From: Pararhizobium capsulatum DSM 1112
GTDB lineage: Bacteria; Pseudomonadota; Alphaproteobacteria; Rhizobiales; Rhizobiaceae
Direction of reading: 5' to 3'
Assembly (NCBI RefSeq): GCF_030814475.1
Contig: NZ_JAUSVF010000001.1
Coordinates: 1,633,001 to 1,697,000, forward strand
DNA: 64,000 nucleotides
Shown here: positions 53,692 to 62,170 of the stretch, piece by piece
Position numbering within the stretch: position 1 is the first letter of the stretch
How the letters are laid out: every line of letters begins with the position of its first letter
Translations under genes and position numbers: made by a program
Notes under the pieces: generated by a model
Seen by the model: the letters and a program-made list of their open reading frames with translations, nothing else
Told to the model about the DNA's origin: nothing
Databases searched by the model: none

Positions 53692-54011
53692 GAAAACAGA
53701 AATCCTGATGTTGTGTGCGGAATATCGCAGCCGGAGCCGCGAAAAGACAGGAAAACGGATTTCTAATGCTGCCCGCGCTGAGCAAATATCTCTCTAATCT
53801 CGGTCGATCAAAGAATATGGCGGAAATGTGCACTATTAAACCTTAAAATACATAAAAATTATATACTAATAATCTCCTCCACATTCCCTATGAGAAGCTT
53901 CCGGGATCGCTTTGAAAGCAATGTCGGGCTTGTTCCGCATGGCCGGCCCGCTTTCGAAGAGGGCTTCCGATGATCGGTTTTTATCGCCATCAGGAAACAT
54001 TTTGAAAAATA

Positions 54012-54026
54012 TGACAAGAATCCTCA
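54012..54026. promoter_or_regulatory. Candidate RirA (iron-responsive) box 1
   Basis: TGA-CAAGAATCC-TCA matches the TGA-N9-TCA core of the iron-responsive operator used by RirA in Rhizobiaceae. It lies 88-102 bases upstream of the hemophore-like start codon. Confidence 0.45.
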
Positions 54027-54045
54027 TATTTTCATTTCTTAAACT

Positions 54046-54060
54046 TGACAATAATTCTCA
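54046..54060. promoter_or_regulatory. Candidate RirA (iron-responsive) box 2
   Basis: TGA-CAATAATTC-TCA, a second TGA-N9-TCA core 34 bases after the first, overlapping a TTGACA (-35-like) element. Binding here would repress the gene when iron is plentiful. Confidence 0.5.
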
Positions 54061-54113
54061 TCTTAATTAGCGGAGGTTTTGTAGATTGAATCTGCCTTTA
54101 GGGGGGGCAACTC

Positions 54114-55065
54114 ATGGCCATCACAACTATGACGCGGACAAGAACGGCACCGGTCTCGATTTCACGAAATTTATCGACAAGTTCGACACGAGCTTTGTAG
54201 CCGCAGGCTACGGCGAATTTTCCGGCGCAAATGGTATTTCTGGCAAGCAATATGCAACGGTAGACGCCGTAAAGACGGGCGTCATCTTCGACGCCGGCAA
54301 AACCGACTGGTCTTATAACACCACGACGCACCAGGTATCCGGCTCGCTGAGCGCCCTGCGTTTCGGCAGCAAACAAAGCTGGATTCGACAAGCCACACTT
54401 TCAAGCAGACGACCGATCTGAAGATCAGCGGTCTCGGTCTTGACGCATCCGCAGACGCCAACGCACTTCGCTCGAGCCTGTCCAAGGCGGACACCACCGG
54501 CCTGCTCGACCTTCTCGCCAAGAACAGCATCAACTTCGTCGGCAGCACTGGCAAGGATGTCTTCAAGGGCTTCGGCAAGGCCGATACGCTTTCCGGCGGT
54601 GCCGGCGACGACAAGCTCTACGGCGAAGGCGGCAATGACTCCCTCAAGGGCGGTGCCGGCAACGATCGTCTTTATGGCGGCGCGGGCACGGACAAACTTT
54701 ACGGCGATGCTGGCGACGACTTCATCTTCGGCGATTCCGGAGCCGACACCATCAACGGCGGAACTGGCAATGACACCATCACCGGCGGCACCGGCAACGA
54801 CGTGCTGATCGGCGGCGCAGGCAAGGACACGTTTGTGTTCAAGGCAGGTTCCGGCAAGGACACGATCCTGGACTTCCACGCGGGCAGTAGCACCGCAGGT
54901 GACGTGCTCCAGCTCGACAAGTCCGTGCTTTCGTCCTTCAGCGCGGTCAAGGCTGCCGCAACAGATACCTTTGACGGGGTCCTTATCAAGTTTGGAACCG
55001 GCTCGATCCTGCTCGACGGCGTCGAAAAGGCCGAACTGCACGCGAATGACTTCTTCTTCGTTTGA
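54114..55065 (+). pseudogene. HasA-like heme-binding domain fused to RTX repeats, frameshifted twice
   Basis: Three consecutive reading phases give one coherent protein. ATG at 54114 (A and seven Gs upstream) opens MAIT; one base is missing near 54123, after which NYDADKNGTGLDFTKFIDKF, SGKQYATVDAVKTGVIFDAG, DWSYNTTTHQVSGSLSAL and RFG follow. Another base is missing near 54372, after which KLDSTSHTFKQTTDLKISGL and about nine RTX nonapeptides follow, ending HANDFFFV. Adding two bases gives 317 residues. The N-terminal part resembles HasA hemophores, including a Tyr and a His (SYNTTTH) where HasA has its heme ligand Tyr75 and His83. As it stands it cannot make the full protein. Confidence 0.75.
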
Positions 55066-55092
55066 TCTGGCCTGAGCTTGTAAATACCGGAG

Positions 55093-55117
55093 GCCGGGCG
55101 TTCTGCGTCCGGCTTTT
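55093..55117 (+). terminator. Terminator after the hemophore-RTX gene
   Basis: GCCGGGCG and CGTCCGGC pair with one mismatch around a 5-base loop, followed by TTTTC, 27 bases after the stop. Confidence 0.7.
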
Positions 55118-55210
55118 CTATTTCATCTCGATAGCGTCCCGCACGCGGGCGAGACGGTCATGGTTCGCCGATCCGCCGCCGGTGGGGTATTGCGTGATCA
55201 TCAGCGGCAT
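55118..55210 (-). pseudogene. Possible C-terminal gene remnant downstream of betA
   Basis: On the minus strand a short frame reads GGKFRADGPA then MPLMITQYPTGGGSANHDRL and ends AIEMK before TAG; it is closed upstream by a TGA. It looks like the C-terminal end of a real protein that I do not recognise. It lies after betA on the same strand and next to the hemophore terminator. Confidence 0.25.
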
Positions 55211-55277
55211 TGCTGGTCCGTCGGCGCGGAACTTCCCGCCTGATCATCCCGGAGTTCGCGTCCCCTACCGGCGCTGA

Positions 55278-56927
55278 CTACCGGTCGCTCACCGCCCAGC
55301 GTGGATTGATCCAGGGTTCCTGGTTGGAGCGGGGCAGTGGCTGCTTGCCGAGGATATGGTCGGCGGCCTTTTCGCCGGTCATGATCGAAGGGCCGTTGAG
55401 GTTGCCGTAGGTGATATCCGGAAAGATCGATGAGTCCGCGACGCGCAGGCCGTCGATGCCGATCACCCGTGTTTCCGGGTCGACCACCGCCATCAGATCG
55501 TCTTTCGATCCCATCTTGCAGGTGCCGCAGGGGTGATAGGCGCTTTCCAGATGGTCGCGCAGGAAATCGTCGATCTGCTCATCGGTCTGCACGTTTTCGC
55601 CCGGCTGGATTTCCGGCCCGCGAAACTCATCGAACGCCTTCTGGCCGAAAAGCTCGCGGGTAAGGCGCACGCAATGGCGGAATTTTACCCAGTCTTCTTC
55701 GGTGCTCATATAGTTGAAGCGAATGACGGGATCCGCCATCGGATCGGAAGACGCAAGCGTGACATTGCCACGTGATTTCGAGTGGTTATAGCCGACATGC
55801 ACCTGGAAGCCGTGGCTCTTCGCCGCCGCCTTTCCGTCATAGGAAATGGCGACGGGCAGGAAATGGAACTGGATATCCGGCTGTTTGATGCCCGGAGCCG
55901 AGCGCACGAAAGCGCAGCTCTCGAACTGGTTGGACGCTCCGAGCCCCGTGCCGGAAAACAGCCACTGCGCACCCGCGACACCCTGCCAGAACCCGGGCAG
56001 CCACGAGTAAAGCGACACCGGTTTCAGCGATACCTGCTGGAAATAAAACTCCATATGGTCCATCAGGTTTGCGCCGACACCCGGCCGGTCGAGCTTCACC
56101 TCGATACCCATGTCCTTCAGATGTGCCGCCGGGCCGATACCCGACAGCATCAGGAGCTTGGGCGAATTGAAGGAGGAGGCTGAGATGATGACTTCGCGGT
56201 TGGCCTTCACGATCTCTATCTTGCCGCCGCGCTCGATTTCGACGCCGAGGGCGCGGCCATTCTCGATCACGATCCGGCGGGCGAAACATTGCACGAGTTC
56301 GACATTCGGGCGCTTCATCGCCGGTCTCAGATAGGCATTTGCGGCAGACCAGCGGCGGGATTTCCAGATGGTCTGCTCCATCAGGCCGAAGCCTTCCTGC
56401 TTCTCGCCGTTGTAATCCTCGGTCGTCTCGAAGCCCGCCTCGCGACCGGCCTCGACAAAGGCCTTGAACAGCGGGTTCTTCACCGGCCCGCGCTGCACGT
56501 GCAGCGGCCCGTCCGTGCCGCGCCATCCATCCTGACCGCCATGGGAGCATTCCATGCGCTTGAAGTAGGGCAGCACATCAGCATAGCCCCACCCCTTGGC
56601 GCCGGCCTCTTCCCAGCGGGTATAGTCTTCCGCCGAGCCCCGCACATAAACCATGCCGTTGATCGACGACGAGCCGCCGATCACCTTGCCGCGCGGGGCT
56701 GTGATGCGCCGGTTGTTGAGGTTCGTTTCGGGCTCGGAGAGATAGCCCCAGTTGTAGCGCTTCATGCTCATCGGCCAAGCGAGTGCCGCCGGCATCTGGA
56801 TGAACGGCCCGATATCCGATCCGCCATATTCCAGCACCATAACGGTGTTCCTGCCGTCCTCGGAGAGCCGGTAAGCCATGGCCGAGCCGGCCGAACCGGA
56901 GCCGATGATGATGAAGTCTGCGTTCAT
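55278..56927 (-). CDS. betA: Choline dehydrogenase
   Basis: A 549-residue flavin-dependent GMC oxidoreductase that oxidises choline to betaine aldehyde. The FAD-binding motif is [22 protein letters not shown] signatures follow in [24 protein letters not shown] and [16 protein letters not shown]; the active-site histidine region is [12 protein letters not shown] near residue 470, and the tail ends [10 protein letters not shown]. The gene is separated from betB by a toxin-antitoxin module on the opposite strand, so it probably has its own promoter. Confidence 0.96.
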   Translation of the reverse strand: MNADFIIIGSGSAGSAMAYRLSEDGRNTVMVLEYGGSDIGPFIQMPAALAWPMSMKRYNWGYLSEPETNLNNRRITAPRGKVIGGSSSINGMVYVRGSAEDYTRWEEAGAKGWGYADVLPYFKRMECSHGGQDGWRGTDGPLHVQRGPVKNPLFKAFVEAGREAGFETTEDYNGEKQEGFGLMEQTIWKSRRWSAANAYLRPAMKRPNVELVQCFARRIVIENGRALGVEIERGGKIEIVKANREVIISASSFNSPKLLMLSGIGPAAHLKDMGIEVKLDRPGVGANLMDHMEFYFQQVSLKPVSLYSWLPGFWQGVAGAQWLFSGTGLGASNQFESCAFVRSAPGIKQPDIQFHFLPVAISYDGKAAAKSHGFQVHVGYNHSKSRGNVTLASSDPMADPVIRFNYMSTEEDWVKFRHCVRLTRELFGQKAFDEFRGPEIQPGENVQTDEQIDDFLRDHLESAYHPCGTCKMGSKDDLMAVVDPETRVIGIDGLRVADSSIFPDITYGNLNGPSIMTGEKAADHILGKQPLPRSNQEPWINPRWAVSDR

Positions 56928-57013
56928 GGTCAGTGTCTCGTTTCTTGAACGGCGATATCGGTAATGGCTATAAGAAACTTGTGATTTTTATCGCCAATTG
57001 ATATGGAATGCGC

Positions 57014-57258
57014 ATGAAGGAAATTCGCTTCTCGCGGCGTGCCTACAAGGCGCTTCAGTCGATGCAGCCCACGCGGAAGGTGGCATCATCGAGAAGTTGC
57101 ACGCTTATGCGCGAGGGGAAACAGTCGATATCAAGAAGATGATAGGCCTTCCCTATTTCCGGATTCGCGTGGGTCAGGATCGCGTTATCATCGATGATCT
57201 CGGTGTCGTGGTCATGGTTATGAATGTCGGACCGCGCGGAAGCATCTATAAGGAGTGA
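57014..57258 (+). pseudogene. RelE/ParE-type toxin, frameshifted
   Basis: The ATG at 57014 opens MKEIRFSRRAYKALQSM, a RelE-type N-terminus, then the phase breaks. One base back, the protein continues HAEGGIIEKLHAYARGETVD, then YFRIRVGQDRVIIDD and VMNVGPRGSIYKE, the RelE C-terminus. Adding one C after 57065 restores an 81-residue toxin. The family cuts mRNA on the ribosome or poisons gyrase. The antitoxin gene 6 bases further on is intact. The pair lies between betB and betA on the other strand. Confidence 0.85.
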
Positions 57259-57264
57259 ATTCAG

Positions 57265-57630
57265 ATGAGCGAAATCCAGAAGCTGACAATCGACGGCAAA
57301 GGCTACGTCCTCCTGAGCGAGGAGGATTACGAAGATCTGATCGACGGGCTGGAAGCCCATGCCATCATGGCGCGGATTGCGGCCGGCGAGGAGACCTGGC
57401 CGATGGAGGTCGTTGAAGCTCGCGTCAGAGGAGAAAACTCTGTCCGCGTTTACCGTAACTACCGTAAGCTCACCGCCTCCGAACTTGCGGCTGCCGCCGG
57501 CATATCCCAGCCCTACCTGTCCGACATCGAGAACGGCAAGAAGACCGGCTCCGTCGCGGTGCTGAAGCGCATCGCGAAGGTGCTCAAGGTCGATCTCGAC
57601 GATCTCGTTCCGGACGTTGCGGAGGACTGA
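57265..57630 (+). CDS. XRE-type antitoxin
   Basis: A 121-residue protein: an N-terminal segment with LSEEDYEDLIDGLEAHAIMARIAAGEETWP (antitoxin-like Phd-related interface) and a C-terminal helix-turn-helix (about residues 66-115, LTASELAAAAGISQPYLSDIENGKKTGSVAVLKRIAKVL). It is the intact antitoxin partner of the frameshifted RelE-type gene 6 bases upstream and probably represses that promoter. It ends 10 bases from the betB stop on the opposite strand. Confidence 0.87.
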   Translation: MSEIQKLTIDGKGYVLLSEEDYEDLIDGLEAHAIMARIAAGEETWPMEVVEARVRGENSVRVYRNYRKLTASELAAAAGISQPYLSDIENGKKTGSVAVLKRIAKVLKVDLDDLVPDVAED

Positions 57631-57640
57631 GGCGCTCATC

Positions 57641-59104
57641 TCAATACGGCGCCTCGACCTTGCCCATGGCCACATAAACCGTCTTCAGCTCCGAATAATG
57701 CTCCAGAGCCGCCGCCGAATTTTCGCGGCCGAAGCCGGATTGCTTGGAGCCGCCGAAGGGGATTTCGACCGGGCAGAGATTGTAGGTGTTGATCCAGAGC
57801 GTGCCGGCTTCCAGCTGGTCGACGACGCGGTGGGCGCGGGTCATGTCTGATGTGAAGACGCCGGCCGAGAGGCCGAATTCAGTGGCGTTGGCACGGGCGA
57901 TCACCTCTTGCTCGGTGTCGAAATCGAGCACGCACATGACCGGCCCAAAAATTTCCTCCCGCGCGATCGTCATGTCGTCGGTGACGTCGGCAAAGACTGT
58001 CGGCTGGATATAGGTGCCTTCCGAGGAAACCGAGTTCGGAATGCCGCCGCCGGTAAAGAGCGTCGCGCCCTCTGCCTTGCCCTTGTCGACATAGGAGAAG
58101 ACCTTGTCGAGCTGGGGACGCGACACCATCGGGCCGAGCTGTGTCGCCTCGTCCATCGGGTCGCCGATGATGATGTTCTCGGTGCGCTCCTTGAGGCGCG
58201 ACAGGAATTTCTGCTTGATGCCCTTCTGAACGAAAACGCGGGTGCCGTTGGAGCAGACCTGGCCTGTCGAATAGAAATTGCCCAGCATCGCCCCGCCGAT
58301 GGCGCTTTCGAGGTCGGCGTCGTCGAAGACGATCAGCGGCGACTTGCCGCCGAGTTCCATCGTCACATGCTTGAGATGACCGGCTGCAGCGGCCGCGACC
58401 TTGCGGCCGGTCGGCACCGAGCCGGTGAGCGAAACCTTGGCGACATCGGGATGGTTGACGAGCAGCGGTCCGGTCTCGCGGTCGCCCTGGATGACGTTGT
58501 AGAGCCCCTTCGGCAGGCCGGCCTCAACAAGGATTTCGGCGATCTTCAACGCGCCGAGCGGCGTGTTTTCGGATGGCTTGAAGACCATGGCGTTGCCGGC
58601 GGCAAGCGCCGGCGCGCCCTTCCAGCAGGCAATCTGCTGCGGATAGTTCCAGGCGCCGATACCGACGCACACACCGAGCGGCACGCGCTTGGTATAGGCG
58701 AAATCACCGCCGAGCGGGATGTAGTCGCCGTTCAGCGCCGTGGCGATGATGCCGCCGAAGAACTCGAAGCTGTCGGCGCCCGAGATCGGGTCGGCGACGA
58801 TGGTTTCCTGGATCGGCTTGCCGGTATCGAGCGTTTCAAGCTCCGAAAGTTCGCGATTGCGCTCGCGTATGATCTCGGCAGCGCGCTTGAGGATGCGGCC
58901 GCGGGCGGTCGGGCTCATCGCCGCCCACTCCGGCTGGGCGCGTTTTGCGGCGGCGATTGCCTTTTCGACGATAGCGGGCGTGGCCGCATAGAGTTGGGCG
59001 ATCACCTCGCCGGTCGCGGGATAGATGCTTTCGAAAACGGTGCCGGTGGTATCCTCGACATAGTCGCCGTCGATGAAGTGGGAAGCTTTGGGTTGTGCAC
59101 GCAT
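57641..59104 (-). CDS. betB: Betaine-aldehyde dehydrogenase
   Basis: A 487-residue NAD(P)+-dependent aldehyde dehydrogenase that makes glycine betaine, an osmoprotectant. Catalytic Glu is in [11 protein letters not shown] and catalytic Cys in [13 protein letters not shown]. The stretch [32 protein letters not shown] is typical of BetB. The start used overlaps the end of the glutathione transferase gene (TGATG); an ATG one codon earlier is equivalent. Length equals rhizobial BetB. Confidence 0.96.
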   Translation of the reverse strand: MRAQPKASHFIDGDYVEDTTGTVFESIYPATGEVIAQLYAATPAIVEKAIAAAKRAQPEWAAMSPTARGRILKRAAEIIRERNRELSELETLDTGKPIQETIVADPISGADSFEFFGGIIATALNGDYIPLGGDFAYTKRVPLGVCVGIGAWNYPQQIACWKGAPALAAGNAMVFKPSENTPLGALKIAEILVEAGLPKGLYNVIQGDRETGPLLVNHPDVAKVSLTGSVPTGRKVAAAAAGHLKHVTMELGGKSPLIVFDDADLESAIGGAMLGNFYSTGQVCSNGTRVFVQKGIKQKFLSRLKERTENIIIGDPMDEATQLGPMVSRPQLDKVFSYVDKGKAEGATLFTGGGIPNSVSSEGTYIQPTVFADVTDDMTIAREEIFGPVMCVLDFDTEQEVIARANATEFGLSAGVFTSDMTRAHRVVDQLEAGTLWINTYNLCPVEIPFGGSKQSGFGRENSAAALEHYSELKTVYVAMGKVEAPY

Positions 59105-59745
59105 CATTTGGCTCTCAATTCTTCGTAGGACACCATGACATGTTCCTGAAACGCAGGGCGCTCTGTCAGCGCCTGATAATAGCGTTCCAGAACAGGCCGC
59201 GGCCGGCGTTCGATATCGATGGTGAAGTAGCGGTAGAGGAGGTGGCCGAACTGGATGTCGGCCGGGGTGAAAGTATCGCCGGCGAGATAGGCGTGGCGGG
59301 AAAGCTGGGCTTCCGCGATGTCGAGCTTGCCCTGTAGCGCCTTGACGGCGGCGGTAATCGCAACCGGGTTCTGATCCTTCGGGGCGGTGCGGACGACATG
59401 CCAGAAGATCGGCACGGTGAAGCCTTGGGAGAAGGTGACCTTGGCCCATTCCGCCCATTTGTCGACCGGCGCGCGGGCAACCGCATCTTTCGGCCAGAAG
59501 CTGTCGTCGCCATAGCGGGCGGCGAGATAGCGGATGATGGAGCCGGATTCCCAAAGTGGTTCCATGCCGTCATCGATCAGCACCGGCACGAGGCCGTTCG
59601 GGTTCAGCGCCAAAAATTCCGGCGTATCGACCACGCCATAGGTGAAGCCGGCATCGGTGCGCTCGTAGTCGAGCCCGAGCTCACTGATGCACCACATCAC
59701 CGCCTGCACGTTGGACGAGGATTTTCGCCCCCATATCTTGATCAT
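59104..59745 (-). CDS. Glutathione S-transferase-like protein inside the bet operon
   Basis: A 213-residue GST. The thioredoxin-like N-domain begins [29 protein letters not shown], with [14 protein letters not shown] and [15 protein letters not shown] (glutathione-binding ES motif); the C-domain has the N-capping [15 protein letters not shown] region. It lies 3 bases after the betC stop and overlaps betB by one base, so it is fully embedded in the operon. Detoxifying betaine aldehyde or a sulfate-ester product is a possible role; this is inference. Confidence 0.9.
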   Translation of the reverse strand: MIKIWGRKSSSNVQAVMWCISELGLDYERTDAGFTYGVVDTPEFLALNPNGLVPVLIDDGMEPLWESGSIIRYLAARYGDDSFWPKDAVARAPVDKWAEWAKVTFSQGFTVPIFWHVVRTAPKDQNPVAITAAVKALQGKLDIAEAQLSRHAYLAGDTFTPADIQFGHLLYRYFTIDIERRPRPVLERYYQALTERPAFQEHVMVSYEELRAK

Positions 59746-59748
59746 CGT

Positions 59749-61278
59749 TCACTCCCCGCGTGGATAGCGTTTGGATTCTTCGAGATTGTCGAGGTTCATG
59801 TGGTTGCGCATGTAGCGCTCGGAGGCCTTCTGCAGCGGCTGATAATCCCAGGGATAGTAGGAACCATTTCGCAGCGCCTCGTAGACGATCCAGCGGCGGG
59901 CCTGGCTTTCGCGCACGGCGGCATCGAAGGCTTCCATGTCCCAGCGCACATCGCGCATTTCCTGGAATGCGCGCAGCGTCGGCGCATGGGCGGGAACGCC
60001 GGCAAGATTGGTAAGCTCCAGCGGATCGGCCTCCAGATCGAACAACTGGTCGGGATCGATCTCGCAGTGGATATATTTCCACTTGCCCTCGCGAATGCAG
60101 ACGAGCGGGGCATAGGAACCCTCCGCCGCATATTCCATGATGACGGGTGAGGTCCGTTCCATGCCGTTGATCACTGGCACGAGGCTTTCGCCATCCGTCC
60201 ACGGCATGATCTCGTCCATGGAAATGCCGGCGAGATCGCAGAGCGTCGGCAGGATGTCCAGATTGGAAACCGGCGCCAGATGCAGGGCAGGCGTGATACC
60301 GGGACCTGCAACCATCAGCGGCACGCGAGCTGAGCCCTCGAAGAAGTTCATCTTGAACCACAGTCCGCGCTCGCCGAGCATGTCGCCGTGGTCCGAGCAG
60401 AACAGGATGACGGTATCATCCAGCATGCGGGTGCGGGTCAGCGTGTCGATCAGCTCGCCGACCTTCTCGTCCAGATAGGAGATATTGGCGAAATAGGCGC
60501 GGCGCGAGCGACGGATATTCTCTTCCGTCACCGCGAAGTTTTGATAGTCGCAGGCGTGGATGAGACGCTGCGAATGCGGGTCCTGCTCGGCAAGCGGAAT
60601 ATCGCCCACGTCCGGCAGCAGGTGCTCGCAATTCTCGTAGAGATCCCAGAACTTTTTACGCGCAACATAGGGGTCGTGCGGATGGGTGAAGGAGACCGTA
60701 AGAGCCCATGGGCGGCGGGCCGTGTCGTCCTGCTCTCGGGAAAGGTGATAAAGCTTCTGGTTGGCGAGGAAGGCGACTTCGTCGTCATATTCCATCTGGT
60801 TGGTGATTTCGGCGATACCTGCACCGGTGACGGAGCCGAGATTGTGATACCACCAGTCGATGCGCTCGCCGGGCTTGCGGTAATCCGGCGTCCAGCCGAA
60901 ATCGGCGGGGTAGATATCGGTCGTCAGCCGCTCCTCGAAGCCGTGCAACTGGTCCGGGCCGACGAAATGCATCTTGCCCGACAGCGCCGTGTAGTAGCCG
61001 GCGCGGCGCAGGTGGTGCGCATAGGTCGGGATAGATGAGACATATTCGGCGGCGTTGTCATAGACCCGCGTGCGGCTCGGCAGCTGTCCGGCCATCATCG
61101 AGGCGCGAGCGGGCGCGCAGAGCGGCGAGGACGTGTAGTTGTTTCGGAAGCGCGCCGAGCGTTTTGCCAGCGCCTTCATATGCGGCGCATGCAGGAAATC
61201 CGCCGGACCGCCGGGAAAGAACTTTCCATTGAGCTGGTCGACCATGATGATGAGAATATTCGGTCGCCTAGCGGTCAT
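59749..61278 (-). CDS. betC: Choline sulfatase
   Basis: A 509-residue sulfatase that hydrolyses choline-O-sulfate to choline. The formylglycine site is PLCAPARASMMAGQLPSRTRVYDN (CxPxR), metal ligands are in LIIMVDQLNGKFFPGGP and VILFCSDHGDMLGERGLWFKMNF, and the tail (HMNLDNLEESKRYPRG) is as in BetC. It overlaps betI by four bases. In Sinorhizobium BetC is part of betICBA. Confidence 0.96.
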   Translation of the reverse strand: MTARRPNILIIMVDQLNGKFFPGGPADFLHAPHMKALAKRSARFRNNYTSSPLCAPARASMMAGQLPSRTRVYDNAAEYVSSIPTYAHHLRRAGYYTALSGKMHFVGPDQLHGFEERLTTDIYPADFGWTPDYRKPGERIDWWYHNLGSVTGAGIAEITNQMEYDDEVAFLANQKLYHLSREQDDTARRPWALTVSFTHPHDPYVARKKFWDLYENCEHLLPDVGDIPLAEQDPHSQRLIHACDYQNFAVTEENIRRSRRAYFANISYLDEKVGELIDTLTRTRMLDDTVILFCSDHGDMLGERGLWFKMNFFEGSARVPLMVAGPGITPALHLAPVSNLDILPTLCDLAGISMDEIMPWTDGESLVPVINGMERTSPVIMEYAAEGSYAPLVCIREGKWKYIHCEIDPDQLFDLEADPLELTNLAGVPAHAPTLRAFQEMRDVRWDMEAFDAAVRESQARRWIVYEALRNGSYYPWDYQPLQKASERYMRNHMNLDNLEESKRYPRGE

Positions 61279-61892
61279 GCTGCATGTCCCTTTTCGGTAT
61301 CGGTCTGGATGGAAAACATCTGGAGATTGAGGGTGATGTAATCGTCGGTGAGGCGCATGGAGGCATCCGCCGTCACCGGCGAAGACCCGAGCGCGCGACG
61401 AATATAAAGCCCGTCGATCATCGCAGCTGTTCCCTCTGCGATGCGGTTGGCGTCGGTGGCGGAACAGAGCTGCTTCAGGCTATCAACGAGGTTGGAATGC
61501 AGCCGCCGGGCGTAGATAACCAGCAGCCGCCGCGTCGCTTCCGAACGCTGTGCCTCGGAATAGAAGGCGAGCCATGCGGAAATTGTCTGTGGGGCGAATT
61601 GGTCGGCCTGGAAGCTGACGCGGATGATCGCCGAAATCCTGTCGCGCGCATGTTCGGCGGCCTTCAATGTCCGGACCGTATCATTCCGCAGCTGGCGCAG
61701 CAGGAAGCGGATGGTTTCCGTCAGCAACTGTTCCTTGGAGCCGAAATAATGATGGGCAAGGGCAGGAGAGACACCGGCCTTGCGGGCGATATCCGACATC
61801 GTGACTGACAACGTGCCCTGATCGCCGATCACCTGCAGCGCGGCATCCACCAGTGCCCGGCGGCGCACCGGCTCCATCCCGATCTTCGGCAT
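61275..61892 (-). CDS. betI: Choline-responsive TetR repressor BetI
   Basis: A 205-residue TetR-family repressor. It begins MPKIGMEPVRRRALVDAALQVI with a helix-turn-helix in TMSDIARKAGVSPALAHHYFGSKEQLL, then a ligand-binding domain. BetI represses the bet genes until choline is present. The start chosen is preceded by AAAGGGGAAAA; longer reading adds 19 residues. A perfect dyad 35-54 bases upstream is probably its operator. Confidence 0.93.
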   Translation of the reverse strand: MPKIGMEPVRRRALVDAALQVIGDQGTLSVTMSDIARKAGVSPALAHHYFGSKEQLLTETIRFLLRQLRNDTVRTLKAAEHARDRISAIIRVSFQADQFAPQTISAWLAFYSEAQRSEATRRLLVIYARRLHSNLVDSLKQLCSATDANRIAEGTAAMIDGLYIRRALGSSPVTADASMRLTDDYITLNLQMFSIQTDTEKGHAA

Positions 61893-61926
61893 GCGTTTTT
61901 CCCCTTTTGTTGCATCCATGGTATTT

Positions 61927-61946
61927 TTGATTGATCCGTCAATCAA
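61927..61946. promoter_or_regulatory. Probable BetI operator
   Basis: TTGATTGA-TCCG-TCAATCAA has perfect 8-base arms 35 bases upstream of the betI start, where autoregulation of the operon is expected. Confidence 0.7.
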
Positions 61947-62031
61947 CAAAAAAATTTACAGCTTTTTGTTGTAATGTTCTCGTTTTGGTTGGATGCTGAG
62001 ACTCTCGCTTTTTGGGGGGCGACAGAGGCGA

Positions 62032-62169
62032 ATGGATGTCAAGGAGGAACGTTTTCTGCGGGCAGGATTGCTAACGATTGCGGGAGCCGCCGGCATTATC
62101 GCACTGGTCATCGTAGGCTATTCGCTGAGGGCGGGAACGGTGCCAAAGGACTGGATGACCCCACGTTGA
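62032..62169 (+). CDS. Short single-helix membrane ORF preceding the pYEATS gene
   Basis: A 45-residue frame starting MDVKEERFLRAGLLTIAGAA with AGAGG just upstream; residues about 10-32 form a membrane helix. It ends one base before the next gene. It may be a separate small protein or the detached N-terminus of the pYEATS protein: hydrophobic codons (VFQWSLLFFVVWVDF) continue in its phase beyond two stops. Confidence 0.5.
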   Translation: MDVKEERFLRAGLLTIAGAAGIIALVIVGYSLRAGTVPKDWMTPR

Positions 62170-62170
62170 A

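Larger units (their letters stand above)
53692..54113. other. 422-base AT-rich region between cysH and the hemophore-like gene
   Basis: Promoters for both divergent genes must be here. The right end holds two TGA-N9-TCA boxes and a TTGACA. No gene is visible. Confidence 0.45.

Noticed and set aside
54086..54421. A complete 111-residue protein starting with TTG
   Set aside because: It enters the HasA-like region in mid-phase; the ATG at 54114 has the better ribosome binding site and gives the expected HasA-like N-terminus once one base is added.
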